Both the position numbers and the translations under genes were made by a program. From assembly GCA_944323255.1 (NCBI GenBank), contig CALURU010000007.1, positions 1 through 64,000 of the forward strand: a DNA stretch of 64,000 bases, in the 5' to 3' direction. Every line of letters starts with the position of its first letter. Positions within the stretch are counted from its first letter, which is position 1. A model generated the notes under the pieces. That model was not told the origin of the DNA. It was given only the letters and a program-made list of their open reading frames with translations, and ran no database searches. This DNA comes from Candidatus Gastranaerophilales bacterium (GTDB lineage: Bacteria; Cyanobacteriota; Vampirovibrionia; Gastranaerophilales; Gastranaerophilaceae). Shown in pieces: positions 41,526-50,702 of the stretch.

Positions 41526-44096
41526 ATGTCACTAGACGGCATCAATGGAAACGGATATGTATACAATACATACAAATCAAAAACAAGCACAGTATCAACC
41601 TCCTCCACTTCAGGTGTAGACTCAAGCGAAGCAAAAGAAGAAAAGCTTGAAAAATTACAAGAAAAAATCAAGACATTAACAGAAACAATAACGAATTTAA
41701 AATCACAGGCTGATGGCTATGAACGCCAGGCTGAAAACATAAAGCAGAGCGTATCAACAGTAAGTTCTGCTCAATCTAGTCTTCAAAGTCTGGTAAATCA
41801 GTTAGATAGTGAAATCAGCCAGTTACAAAATCAGAAAAGTGAATTAGAATCAAATAAAGCTGCTGCTGAAGATAGAGTTAACACAGCAAAAGAAAATGTT
41901 GAAGCAAAAAAGGAAGCTGTAGAAACAGCTGAAACTACAGTAACAGAAAAAGAAGAAGCAGTAACAGACGCAGAAGCAGCCGTAACAGAAAAAGAAGAGG
42001 CTGTTGAGGCAAAACAGGCCGAGCTGGAAGAAAAAGAAGTTGCTTATCAGGAAGCCCAAGATGAATTAGCAAAACTTGATGAAAACTACAAAAAAGCAGT
42101 AGAAGCAACTCGTGCAGCTCAAGAAAAAGTTAATAATGCACAACAGGCAGTAAATTCTGCACAACAGGCATTAAGCTCTGCACAGGCAACATTAAGCAGC
42201 ACTCCATCAACACTTTCTGAAACAAGAACAGGTACTGATTCAGAAGGTAATACATACACTTATACAGTACAAGTTCCTAACCCTGCATATGCGCAGGCAC
42301 AACAGGCAGTACAACAAGCACAGGCTGATTTAGAAGCAAAGCAGGCTGAATTAGAAGCTGCCGAAGAAGAATTAGCAAAGTGTCAGGAAGCTGAACAACA
42401 AGCCTTAGAAGCTGTTGATACTCAAAAAGAAGAAGTTGCTAAAGCAAAAGAAAATGTTGAAAAAGCAACACAGGAACTTGAAGATGCTAAAGAAGCTTTA
42501 ACCCAAGCACAGCAGGAATTGGAAGAGGCTAAAACCGCTCTTGAGACTGCACAGCAAGAATTAGAAGAAGCAAAAGCAGCAGAAGAGCAGGCAAAACAAG
42601 ATTTAGAAGCAGCCGAACAAGAACTTGAAGAAGCTCAAACAGCACTTGATACAATTAATGAAGAATTAATTGAAGTTAATGAAAAGATTGCAGAAAAACA
42701 ACAGGAAAAAGCAAAACTTTCACAGGAATTAGGTAAACTTCAGGGCAGTATGGAAATGATAGACCAGCAAGCTCAAGTTTACAAAGATATGGCTGAATCT
42801 TTGCAGCCAACTATTGAAGCTATGCAAGAAGAATTAGAAGCTGCCTGGGAAGAAATGGAAGCTTTACAAGATGAAATAATCAATGAAAAAGCCCAGGAAG
42901 AAATTGAAAAAGCAAGAGAAGAAGCTCTTGCAGCACAACAAGCAGCTCTTGCTGCTCAAAAAGCCGCACAAGAAGCTCTTGCAGCCAGTGCAACAAGTAA
43001 GTTCCAATTATCAGCACAAGAAGTAATTATGAAGAGAAGTGCAGCTATTCTTGACAGATTAAAAGAAATGTACAACTACGACGGAACTTCTAATTACACT
43101 ATTAATGAAGATCAGTACGATGATTTGAACAAAAAGCTTAGAAAAGGCGAAGCTCTCTCTGATCTTGAAAAACTTCAAATGGCAGTATTTGAATTAAATG
43201 CAAAGACAAATGAACTTATGGAACAAGCTGTTGAGAAATTCCAAACAACAGCAGGAGCTGATACAGCCTCTCTAAAAGAAATGTTTGACAGTATCGGACG
43301 TCAAATGTTCAGAGATGAGGACGGAAAGACCGTATACAAAGGCACTGATGAAAACGGAAAAACAGCTTATGTATATGAAGACGGAACCGTATACGAAGGC
43401 GATGAAAAAGACCTTACTGCAATAATGGGAGTTCCTGTTGTTGAGGACAAAGGTGAAGTTTATACAGATGCTAACGGCAACAAAGTGTACAAAACAACTG
43501 ACGAAAACGGTAATGATGTTTACACAAATGCAAACGGTAGCGAATATACTGGCGATGTCAGCGAATTAACCCAGGAATTAAATGAATATCAGGATTCTGA
43601 CACTCTTCTTGCAGAAATTAATAGAGAATTTGACAGAATGGACAGCGAAATGACTGCAGCAGAAAATGAAAGAGTTGAAGGTGAAACAACAGAAACTCCT
43701 GCAACTACTGAAACAAAAGCTATCGACACTGCAAAACGTGATGCAGAAGCTGCAGAGTTAGAATTAGTACCAGGCGATAGAGAAGGTACATACACAAAAG
43801 AATCTCCATTCGGCACATTCTTATACGTCTGGGATCCTAACAGCGAAACATTTAAAGAATTTACAACAGGCGAAGCCGGTGATACAGATGCAGACTTCAC
43901 AACTTCAGGCGAAATTATCGACAAAAGCAATGAAAGTGCTGTTGAAGCAGATGCTATGATTGCAATGCAGGAAGCCGGATTGAATGTTGTTGCCGGAGAT
44001 GCTTATCCGTTCGAAGCTGAAAAAGACGGTGTATATTATGAATACAACAGAGAAACAGGTAAATTCGAACCTAAGAAGGAGGCAGAACAAGCATAA
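41526..44096 (+). CDS. giant coiled-coil protein, 856 aa
   Basis: No signal peptide or membrane segment. Residues about 37-490 are an almost unbroken Glu/Ala/Gln/Lys coiled coil, with short near-repeats such as QQELEEAK and VTEKEEAVTDAE, broken near 235-258 by a Ser/Thr-Gly loop. Then a helical block (about 495-600) is followed by beta repeats with Tyr-Gly turns (DENGKTAYVYEDGTVYEGD, then DENGNDVYTNANGSEYTGD), an acidic linker, and two similar small beta units. Structural or adhesive in character; function unknown. AAAGGAG lies 7 nt before the ATG and a strong terminator follows. Confidence 0.8.
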   Translation: MSLDGINGNGYVYNTYKSKTSTVSTSSTSGVDSSEAKEEKLEKLQEKIKTLTETITNLKSQADGYERQAENIKQSVSTVSSAQSSLQSLVNQLDSEISQLQNQKSELESNKAAAEDRVNTAKENVEAKKEAVETAETTVTEKEEAVTDAEAAVTEKEEAVEAKQAELEEKEVAYQEAQDELAKLDENYKKAVEATRAAQEKVNNAQQAVNSAQQALSSAQATLSSTPSTLSETRTGTDSEGNTYTYTVQVPNPAYAQAQQAVQQAQADLEAKQAELEAAEEELAKCQEAEQQALEAVDTQKEEVAKAKENVEKATQELEDAKEALTQAQQELEEAKTALETAQQELEEAKAAEEQAKQDLEAAEQELEEAQTALDTINEELIEVNEKIAEKQQEKAKLSQELGKLQGSMEMIDQQAQVYKDMAESLQPTIEAMQEELEAAWEEMEALQDEIINEKAQEEIEKAREEALAAQQAALAAQKAAQEALAASATSKFQLSAQEVIMKRSAAILDRLKEMYNYDGTSNYTINEDQYDDLNKKLRKGEALSDLEKLQMAVFELNAKTNELMEQAVEKFQTTAGADTASLKEMFDSIGRQMFRDEDGKTVYKGTDENGKTAYVYEDGTVYEGDEKDLTAIMGVPVVEDKGEVYTDANGNKVYKTTDENGNDVYTNANGSEYTGDVSELTQELNEYQDSDTLLAEINREFDRMDSEMTAAENERVEGETTETPATTETKAIDTAKRDAEAAELELVPGDREGTYTKESPFGTFLYVWDPNSETFKEFTTGEAGDTDADFTTSGEIIDKSNESAVEADAMIAMQEAGLNVVAGDAYPFEAEKDGVYYEYNRETGKFEPKKEAEQA

Positions 44097-44108
44097 GAAA
44101 TAAAAACA

Positions 44109-44148
44109 AAAGCGGCGGCGATTGTTCAATCGCCGCCGCTTTGTTTTT
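44109..44148 (+). terminator. terminator of the coiled-coil gene
   Basis: AAAGCGGCGGCGATT with AATCGCCGCCGCTTT, GTTC loop, then GTTTTTAT. Confidence 0.9.
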
Positions 44149-44166
44149 ATAAACTCTCTATATCCA

Positions 44167-45228
44167 TTACAAATTAAAAGCTTCTGATATTGATTTCTTA
44201 TAATCCGGTCTTAGAATTCCTTTCTCTGTAATTATTCCGGATATCAACTCCGCAGGTGTAACGTCAAAGCCCGGATTAATAACGTTTACACCCTTTAGTG
44301 CACATACAGGCTTTCCGTTAATATGAGTAACCTCTTCATGAGAACGTTCTTCTATTGGGATTTCATCACCTGATTTTATAGAAACATCTATTGTTGAAAG
44401 CGGCGCTGCAATATAGAATGGAATATTATGGTATTTTGCAGCAATAGCAACGGTATATGTACCAATTTTATTTGCGGTATCCCCATTTGCTGCAATTCTG
44501 TCTGCTCCCACAACTACCATATCAATCATACCTTTTTTCATAAAATATGAGCACATTCCGTCTGTAATCAAAGTTACAGGAATTCCGTCCATTGCAAGTT
44601 CGAAAGTTGTAATTCTTGCTCCTTGCTGTCGCGGTCTTGTTTCATCAGCAAAAACCTGAATAGTATTATCTTTTGCAAAAGCAGAGCGCACAACGCCAAG
44701 AGCTGTTCCATATCCTACCGTAGCAAGCGCACCTGCATTGCAGTGGGTAAGAATAGTTGCGCCTTTTGGTACAACTTCTGCACCGTAATCACCGATTTTC
44801 TTGTTAATTTCTATATCTTCGTTTTCCAGCTTTATACCGTTTGCCTTCAACTCTTCTATAATTCCTTTTATATCAGATTTTGAATTTTTAATAACTTCTA
44901 TTTGTTTATCCACTGCCCACATGAGGTTTACTGCAGTCGGACGGGAAGTTTTCATGTACTCGGCTTTTTCTATAAGCTTTTTTACAAATTCTTCTCTTGT
45001 TAAACCTTCTTGTTCAAACTCCTGAGCGTATAATATTACACCGTGTGCGCCCGCAATTCCGATCGCTGGAGCTCCCCTTACTATCATATTTCTGATAGCC
45101 TCAAACATTTCCTTTCCAGAAGTTATATTAACAAATTTATACTCATACGGAATAACCGTCTGATCCACCATCTTTGAATAATTATCCACCCATTCTATTG
45201 TTTTAATTTTTGATTTAAATTCCATCAT
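44167..45228 (-). CDS. mtnA: methylthioribose-1-phosphate isomerase
   Basis: Isomerises 5-methylthioribose 1-phosphate in methionine salvage; related to eIF2B alpha. 353 residues. RNMIVRGAPAIGIAGAHGV, catalytic cysteine in THCNAGALATVGYGTALG, and GADRIAANGDTANKIGTY with the catalytic Asp are present. Two adjacent ATGs at 45228 and 45225 are possible; AGAGGT fits the second better by spacing. No other mtn gene is adjacent. Confidence 0.93.
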   Translation of the reverse strand: MMEFKSKIKTIEWVDNYSKMVDQTVIPYEYKFVNITSGKEMFEAIRNMIVRGAPAIGIAGAHGVILYAQEFEQEGLTREEFVKKLIEKAEYMKTSRPTAVNLMWAVDKQIEVIKNSKSDIKGIIEELKANGIKLENEDIEINKKIGDYGAEVVPKGATILTHCNAGALATVGYGTALGVVRSAFAKDNTIQVFADETRPRQQGARITTFELAMDGIPVTLITDGMCSYFMKKGMIDMVVVGADRIAANGDTANKIGTYTVAIAAKYHNIPFYIAAPLSTIDVSIKSGDEIPIEERSHEEVTHINGKPVCALKGVNVINPGFDVTPAELISGIITEKGILRPDYKKSISEAFNL

Positions 45229-45336
45229 TACCTCTTAACTTTTTTAATTTACATCAGGTTTATTTTAACATACTAACTAGCAAAATAAAATTTGTTCGGT
45301 TTTTATATAAAAAACAATCATTTAAAGGAGATAAAA

Positions 45337-45888
45337 ATGCATATACAATCAGGCATACATTATGGAAATATACACCCGAATTTTACCTCTAAGCTGTCGG
45401 AAAGAGTTCCGGAGAAAGGCAGCCAAACGTTTGATTACTGGGAGAAATTTCAAGCACAATGCAAACAAGAAGGTAAATCCGAACTATTAAATTCACTTTT
45501 AGATAAACTTGCAAAAAATGGAAATGACAATATTTTAGCACTTGATTATGAACCTAAAAATAAAAATGGAGTAACAAATTATTATTTTCAATTATATAAA
45601 AACATGGATGATTTGATGAAGGATAGAACTTCTAAATACGAAAATCAAAGATTATTCAGCCCGAGACCAATTGCAGGTAAAGAGTGGGTACAGGAGCATA
45701 ACGGAATTTCGTACAAAGTTGATCCTACTTTAACGAAACCTAATCCGAAATACACAAATATAACAGATACTTTACTTTCAGTTTTAGACAATATTGTAAA
45801 ACCGAATACTAAAGAAAATATCAATATTTTCATAGAAAATCAAAATAAATATAAATTACCTGCAGCAATGAAGAAATTAATTACTTAA
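45337..45888 (+). CDS. hypothetical protein, 183 aa
   Basis: Not recognised. The start at 45337 is fixed by AAAGGAG 6 nt upstream (MHIQSGIHYGNIHPNFTSKL). Soluble alpha/beta, with a Lys/Asn-rich helix in the middle (LLDKLAKNGNDNILALDY) and NPKYTNITDTLLSVLDNIVK later. The N-terminal PNFTS element resembles the ISFKAS element of the chimeric peptidase. It overlaps the convergent membrane-protein gene by 8 nt. Confidence 0.7.
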   Translation: MHIQSGIHYGNIHPNFTSKLSERVPEKGSQTFDYWEKFQAQCKQEGKSELLNSLLDKLAKNGNDNILALDYEPKNKNGVTNYYFQLYKNMDDLMKDRTSKYENQRLFSPRPIAGKEWVQEHNGISYKVDPTLTKPNPKYTNITDTLLSVLDNIVKPNTKENINIFIENQNKYKLPAAMKKLIT

Positions 45889-46366
45889 TTTCAAAATCTA
45901 TACTTGTATTCTGGTTATTTTCCTTTTTAATACCTGTTATAAGTTCATAAACATATGCTGTTACAAGCCCTGTAAAACCGTTAAACAGGGCACTAATTCC
46001 TGCCATTAGAATCATTAGCAGAACCATAACAATAAAAGAGCCGAAACTTGTCAGGAAAAATCTTAAAAAACCCTGTGTGTATGAGGTAAAAAGCCAGCCT
46101 AAAAGCATACTTAGCGGAGCATATACTACAGAAAAAGCAAGAAAAGAAACAAAGCCTATCAAAGCTCCAAAAATACAGCCTTCTCTTACGCTAATAATGC
46201 CTATTAAATCATTTTGCTTCAGATATACTATTACAAACGCTGACAAAAAGATTATTAGAATCATGAAGCTCAAAAAACTTACATAAGGTATAATCGTGAC
46301 AAACCCCAGAAGAGCGCCAGCAAAAATACTGATTAATGAAATTTGTTTTAGTAATAATAAATTCAT
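45881..46366 (-). CDS. hypothetical membrane protein, 161 aa
   Basis: Four or five hydrophobic segments (around residues 8-25, 28-50, 64-90, 105-130, 130-145) rich in Gly, Phe, Leu and Ile, with a short hydrophilic C-terminal tail. GAGG precedes the ATG. Not recognised; it lies downstream of leuC with 24 nt between, in the same direction. Confidence 0.7.
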   Translation of the reverse strand: MNLLLLKQISLISIFAGALLGFVTIIPYVSFLSFMILIIFLSAFVIVYLKQNDLIGIISVREGCIFGALIGFVSFLAFSVVYAPLSMLLGWLFTSYTQGFLRFFLTSFGSFIVMVLLMILMAGISALFNGFTGLVTAYVYELITGIKKENNQNTSIDFEIK

Positions 46367-46390
46367 TTTTAAACCTCAATTTTATTATTG

Positions 46391-47632
46391 TTATTCAGCG
46401 CAAATATACCCTCTTAGAGCAGTATAAGCTGCAACATAAGGAGACGCCAGATAAATAAATCCTTTAGTGTTCCCCATTCTGCCCTGGAAATTTCTGTTTT
46501 GTGTTGCAAGGCAAACTTCACCGTCGCCTAAAATACCGGCATGAACACCAACACATGGACCGCAGCCCGGAGCAAGAATTGCAGCATTAGCCTCAACAAA
46601 AATATCTATCAACCCCTCTTTTAGGGCTTGCTTAAACACGTCTTTAGAAGCCGGAGATATTAACATTCTTACATCAGGATTAACAGTTTTACCTCTAAGA
46701 ATTTCTGCAACAATTCTCAAATCCTCAATTCTTCCATTTGTACAGGTTCCTACATAAACCTGATTAACCTTGACATCTTTAAGTTCCTCTACAGTTTTTG
46801 TGTTATCTACTGTGTGCGGACAGGAAACAGTGTGCGGAACCTCTTCCGCATTTATTTCTATAATTCTTTCATAAACTGCATCACTATCCGGTAATACCTG
46901 TCTGAATTTATCTTCACGCCCACGTTGTTTCAAAAATTCTTTAGTCTTTTCATCCGCAACAAAAAGACCGCACTTAGCTCCTGCTTCTACCGCCATATTT
47001 GCAAGAGTAAACCTTTCTGACATTGACATATTCTCAATTGTGTCACCTGTAAATTCCAGAGATTTATATGTAGCCCCGTCTGCGCCTATCATTCCGATAA
47101 GATGAAGCATTAAATCTTTAGAACATATTCCCGGTCTAAACTTTCCTCTGACAACTATTTTGAATGTTGCAGGAACTTTAAGCCACGTTTTTCCCAAAGC
47201 CATTGCAACAGCAACATCAGTCGAGCCCATGCCGGTTGCAAAAGCACCCAAAGCTCCGGAAGTACAGGTGTGAGAATCTGCCCCTACCAAAACTTCGCCG
47301 GGATTTACAAATGTTTCTATAAGTCTCTGATGACAAACACCTGCGCCAACATCAGAAAGCACTGCACCATACTCTTTATGGAATTCTCTCAGTACCATGT
47401 GAGTGTTAGAAAGCTCTTTTCGCGGACTCGGAGAAGCATGGTCAATAAACAGAATTGTTCTTTCAGGATTATTTAACTTTTCTTTACCCAGTTTTTTGAA
47501 CTCCTGCACCGTTAAAGGTCCGGTTCCATCCTGTACGGCAGTTACATCAACCTTAGATATAACAAGTTCACCTGCATGAACCTCTTTTCCTGCATGTTCG
47601 GAAATAATTTTTTCTACTAATGTTAACCCCAT
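46391..47632 (-). CDS. leuC: 3-isopropylmalate dehydratase large subunit (LeuC, class II)
   Basis: 413 residues of the aconitase superfamily; isomerises isopropylmalate in leucine synthesis with a [4Fe-4S] cluster. VGADSHTCTSGALGAFATG, YVGTCTNGR and APGCGPCVGVHAG contain the three cluster cysteines. The short length and sequence place it in the LeuC/homoaconitase class II group. No leuD or leuB is adjacent in the window. GGGGGAG precedes the ATG. Confidence 0.9.
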   Translation of the reverse strand: MGLTLVEKIISEHAGKEVHAGELVISKVDVTAVQDGTGPLTVQEFKKLGKEKLNNPERTILFIDHASPSPRKELSNTHMVLREFHKEYGAVLSDVGAGVCHQRLIETFVNPGEVLVGADSHTCTSGALGAFATGMGSTDVAVAMALGKTWLKVPATFKIVVRGKFRPGICSKDLMLHLIGMIGADGATYKSLEFTGDTIENMSMSERFTLANMAVEAGAKCGLFVADEKTKEFLKQRGREDKFRQVLPDSDAVYERIIEINAEEVPHTVSCPHTVDNTKTVEELKDVKVNQVYVGTCTNGRIEDLRIVAEILRGKTVNPDVRMLISPASKDVFKQALKEGLIDIFVEANAAILAPGCGPCVGVHAGILGDGEVCLATQNRNFQGRMGNTKGFIYLASPYVAAYTALRGYICAE

Positions 47633-47784
47633 TTACTCCCCCGATTATTTTTTATAATTTATAAATTTAACAACTTTATTTTAACACAATTAAAAATTTT
47701 TGTTATAAAATATAGGGGTAAATGTAAATGAATAAATGAATTTCTGTAAATAAAATTACCGGTTTAAGATGAAGGAGTATAGAT

Positions 47785-49287
47785 TTGGCAATTAATTTAC
47801 GCAAAATTAATAAGAGGAGAGTCTTATTATATTTAACTTTAGCGCTTTTTTCCATCTTTCTTGCCTGTCTGTGTACAAATTATGATTATGATTTGTTTGC
47901 CAGATTAATTGTAGGCGAAAGATTTATTGAACAAGGGATTCTTCCTTTTAAAGATTTTCTTTCTTACACGCCTACCCATGCCTGGTTCGACCACGAATGG
48001 GGCTCAGGTGTTGTATTTTATCTTTTGATTAAATATTTTCACGCCTTCGGACTGTTGGCTTTCCAAATTATAATGATGTTTTTGACGGCTTTCTTTGTAA
48101 TAAAAACTCAAAAACTCCAAAAACATGCATTTCCGCCATCACTGGTATTTATGTCCATCTTTCTGGTTCTCTTTCTTCGTCTAAACCCGGAATTAGTAAG
48201 GTGTCAACTATTTAGTTTTCTGTTTTTCAGTATATTTTTATACATACTGGAAGGAACAAGAAAAGGAAAGTTTAAAAACCTGATCTGGATACTTCCGCCT
48301 ATCGCTATATTCTGGAACAACGTCCACGGCGGAGTCGTTTCCGGCATTGGCTTAATTGCAATGTATGCAGTCGGCGCCATACTTGAGAAAAAACCTTGGA
48401 AAAAATATCTGGCAGCTTTTATAACTTCCGGAATTTTCCTTATAATAAATCCCTACGGAATCAAATACTTAGATTTTCTATTCTCTGCAACAACCAAACA
48501 ACGAACATATATTGTAGAGTGGTGGCCATTCTTTGCATACAGGCATATATTATACTACCTGCCTGCAAGTTTATTTTCAATCTTTTGTTTTGTTGCATCA
48601 TTCATCAAAAAGCGCAAAATAGATATTACCAAAACAATTGTACTAGCAGCAACATTATACATGGGCTTAGCCCACGTAAAACTTTTGTCACTTTCAGTAA
48701 TAGCAGGTGCTTCCTTCTGTTACAATGACATTACCGTTTTATTCCTGAGATTTAAAAAATTCCTAAAGAAATTTGAAATTTGCATATATGCATCAATTTT
48801 CATACTGGCATTTTCAATCCCCCTGTTCTCACCGTTCGCTCCAAGAGCCGACTTGAATAAATTTCCGTTCTATGAAATTGAATTTTTAAAAATAAACAAT
48901 ATAAAAGGCAATATAGTAACTCCTTTTGCACTCGGGAGCTACACATCTTATAAACTTTATCCTGATAATCTTATATATATGGATGGCAGATATGAAGAAG
49001 TTTATAATGACCATGAGTTCATGGTTCTCAAAGCTTTTGAAGCTATTGATCCAAACTGGCAGGATATCATTAAAAATTATCCTACTGATATACTTATGCC
49101 TAAAAAGGAAACAGCTGTATATGAACTTTTAAAACAACGTCCGGAATGGTCACTCATTTTTGAAGGAAGAGTCTGCGGAATTTTCGTAAAAAAAGGAATG
49201 GAAAAATTTTCATACTATCAGCCTGAATATGATATAAATTATTATAGAAACACAATGTTTAAACATGGAGATTTCACTAATGACTAA
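47785..49287 (+). CDS. multispanning membrane protein, glycosyltransferase-like
   Basis: 500 residues, TTG start with AAGGAG 7 nt upstream. About ten to eleven hydrophobic segments over residues 12-365, then a soluble C-terminal domain (about 370-500) with YMDGRYEEVYND and GIFVKKGMEKF. The first loop has GERFIEQGILPFKDFLS and AWFDHEWGSG, an acidic motif as in polyprenyl-sugar GT-C enzymes. Specific role unknown. It overlaps the patatin gene by 8 nt with ATGACTAA. Confidence 0.72.
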   Translation: MAINLRKINKRRVLLYLTLALFSIFLACLCTNYDYDLFARLIVGERFIEQGILPFKDFLSYTPTHAWFDHEWGSGVVFYLLIKYFHAFGLLAFQIIMMFLTAFFVIKTQKLQKHAFPPSLVFMSIFLVLFLRLNPELVRCQLFSFLFFSIFLYILEGTRKGKFKNLIWILPPIAIFWNNVHGGVVSGIGLIAMYAVGAILEKKPWKKYLAAFITSGIFLIINPYGIKYLDFLFSATTKQRTYIVEWWPFFAYRHILYYLPASLFSIFCFVASFIKKRKIDITKTIVLAATLYMGLAHVKLLSLSVIAGASFCYNDITVLFLRFKKFLKKFEICIYASIFILAFSIPLFSPFAPRADLNKFPFYEIEFLKINNIKGNIVTPFALGSYTSYKLYPDNLIYMDGRYEEVYNDHEFMVLKAFEAIDPNWQDIIKNYPTDILMPKKETAVYELLKQRPEWSLIFEGRVCGIFVKKGMEKFSYYQPEYDINYYRNTMFKHGDFTND

Positions 49288-50473
49288 TCCGTTAAAATAC
49301 ACCTGCCTGTTTGGCGGCGGTGCAGTAAGAGGTATGGCATATATAGGAACTATTAGAGCTCTTGAAGAGCTGGGAATAGAATACGATATAATAGGTGGAT
49401 CTTCTGTAGGATCTATTATGGCAGCTCTGGTTGCCTGCGGATATAAATCCTATGAACTTGAAAATTTATTTATGAAAGTTAATTTTGATTTATTCAAAGA
49501 TATCCATCTTGGAATAGGTAAAGCTTTTGCAATTAGTAAGGGTGAAATCTTCCTCGACTGGCTAAATGAACTCTTGTTAAATAAAAATGAAACAGTAAGA
49601 AACAGGCATATAACGTTTAAAGATATTGATAAGAAACTTGTAATAATAACTACTAATCTCACAAAATTTTGCAATCAAGAATTTTCAATAATAACAACGC
49701 CGGATTTTGAAATTGCACAGGCAATAAAAATTTCATCCAGCATGCCTGGACTTATGGCTCCATACAAATTTAACGATTGTTTTCTTGTTGATGGTGATTT
49801 ACAGAAAGCTTCTCCAATGTGGAGACTTTCAGAAACTCTAAATAATTCTGAAAGCAGAATACTGGAATTTCGCCTTGAAGGAGATTACAGCAAAGATGAA
49901 AAAAATCCTATATCTTTTATTAACACTATTTACAGTTGCGTTACAGATATTGCAACAGATTTTGTTACAGAACTCTATGGACAAAATGACAGGTATGATT
50001 GTATCCGGATAAATACAGGAGATATTTTCTTTGCGGATTTTAATTTGAATAAAGAAGAGAGAAGAAAATTAATAGATATCGGCTACACCCAAACAATTTA
50101 TTATTTTAAGAGTGTATTACCAAAGAAAAAACAAAAACTTGCAGAAGTATATGCACAGATTTTGACTTACCTTAAAAAGGCTTTAAAAGGACTTAAGGCT
50201 AACAATGTAGAAGAAGTTCAATGGTGGTTTGGCGATATTTTTACAACATTATGTGAAAATAAAGAAATCATAGATCCTTTAATCTATCAAAAAATTCTTG
50301 ATTTAAAAAACTCACTTGTTAAGGGTTCTACAACAGTATTATTTTTCCACACCTGTTTTAAGGGAGCAAAGAGGCTTGAAGCAGAAATGAAAGATGTCAT
50401 AATGATTGTTAATAATCGTGTAAATGAACTCAGATTATACATCCAAAATTATCCAAAATGTGAAGTTTTGTAA
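49280..50473 (+). CDS. patatin-like phospholipase
   Basis: 397 residues. Oxyanion-hole motif GGGAVRG (residues 12-18), nucleophile elbow GSSVG (Ser42), and the catalytic Asp in LVDGD form the patatin Ser-Asp dyad; predicted to hydrolyse acyl ester lipids. The C-terminal half (about 220-397) is a helical extension with no obvious domain. The ATG at 49280 has GGAG 10 nt upstream inside the previous gene; an ATG five codons earlier is an alternative. Confidence 0.88.
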   Translation: MTNPLKYTCLFGGGAVRGMAYIGTIRALEELGIEYDIIGGSSVGSIMAALVACGYKSYELENLFMKVNFDLFKDIHLGIGKAFAISKGEIFLDWLNELLLNKNETVRNRHITFKDIDKKLVIITTNLTKFCNQEFSIITTPDFEIAQAIKISSSMPGLMAPYKFNDCFLVDGDLQKASPMWRLSETLNNSESRILEFRLEGDYSKDEKNPISFINTIYSCVTDIATDFVTELYGQNDRYDCIRINTGDIFFADFNLNKEERRKLIDIGYTQTIYYFKSVLPKKKQKLAEVYAQILTYLKKALKGLKANNVEEVQWWFGDIFTTLCENKEIIDPLIYQKILDLKNSLVKGSTTVLFFHTCFKGAKRLEAEMKDVIMIVNNRVNELRLYIQNYPKCEVL

Positions 50474-50702
50474 AACTTTTCCAAAATACGGGGCATTTTT
50501 GTAATATTTCTTAACAAAAGTATTGAGTTTTATATACTTTTGATATATCATAAGTATATAAGGATTATTTGTTATGTGTTCGTCAATCCTTATCACTCTA
50601 CCAGGTTTGTAATATGTACTTTCCACAGCCCGCTTCAAACCTGTCGTCCAAAAACTAACCAAATTATATTTACCCCCATTTACCCCCAAGGAGTTTAACA
50701 GT
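50474..50702. promoter_or_regulatory. upstream region of the sigma factor gene
   Basis: AT-rich with AAGGATT/AATCCTT inverted repeat (about 50560-50595) and a tandem TTTACCCCCATTTACCCCC (50669-50688) just before AAGGAG. No firm promoter was identified. A 111-aa reading frame on the - strand here was rejected. Confidence 0.4.

Noticed and set aside
46391..47632. aconitase or homoaconitase as the product
   Set aside because: Length (413 aa) and cluster motifs fit class II LeuC better, though homoaconitase of the same class cannot be fully excluded.
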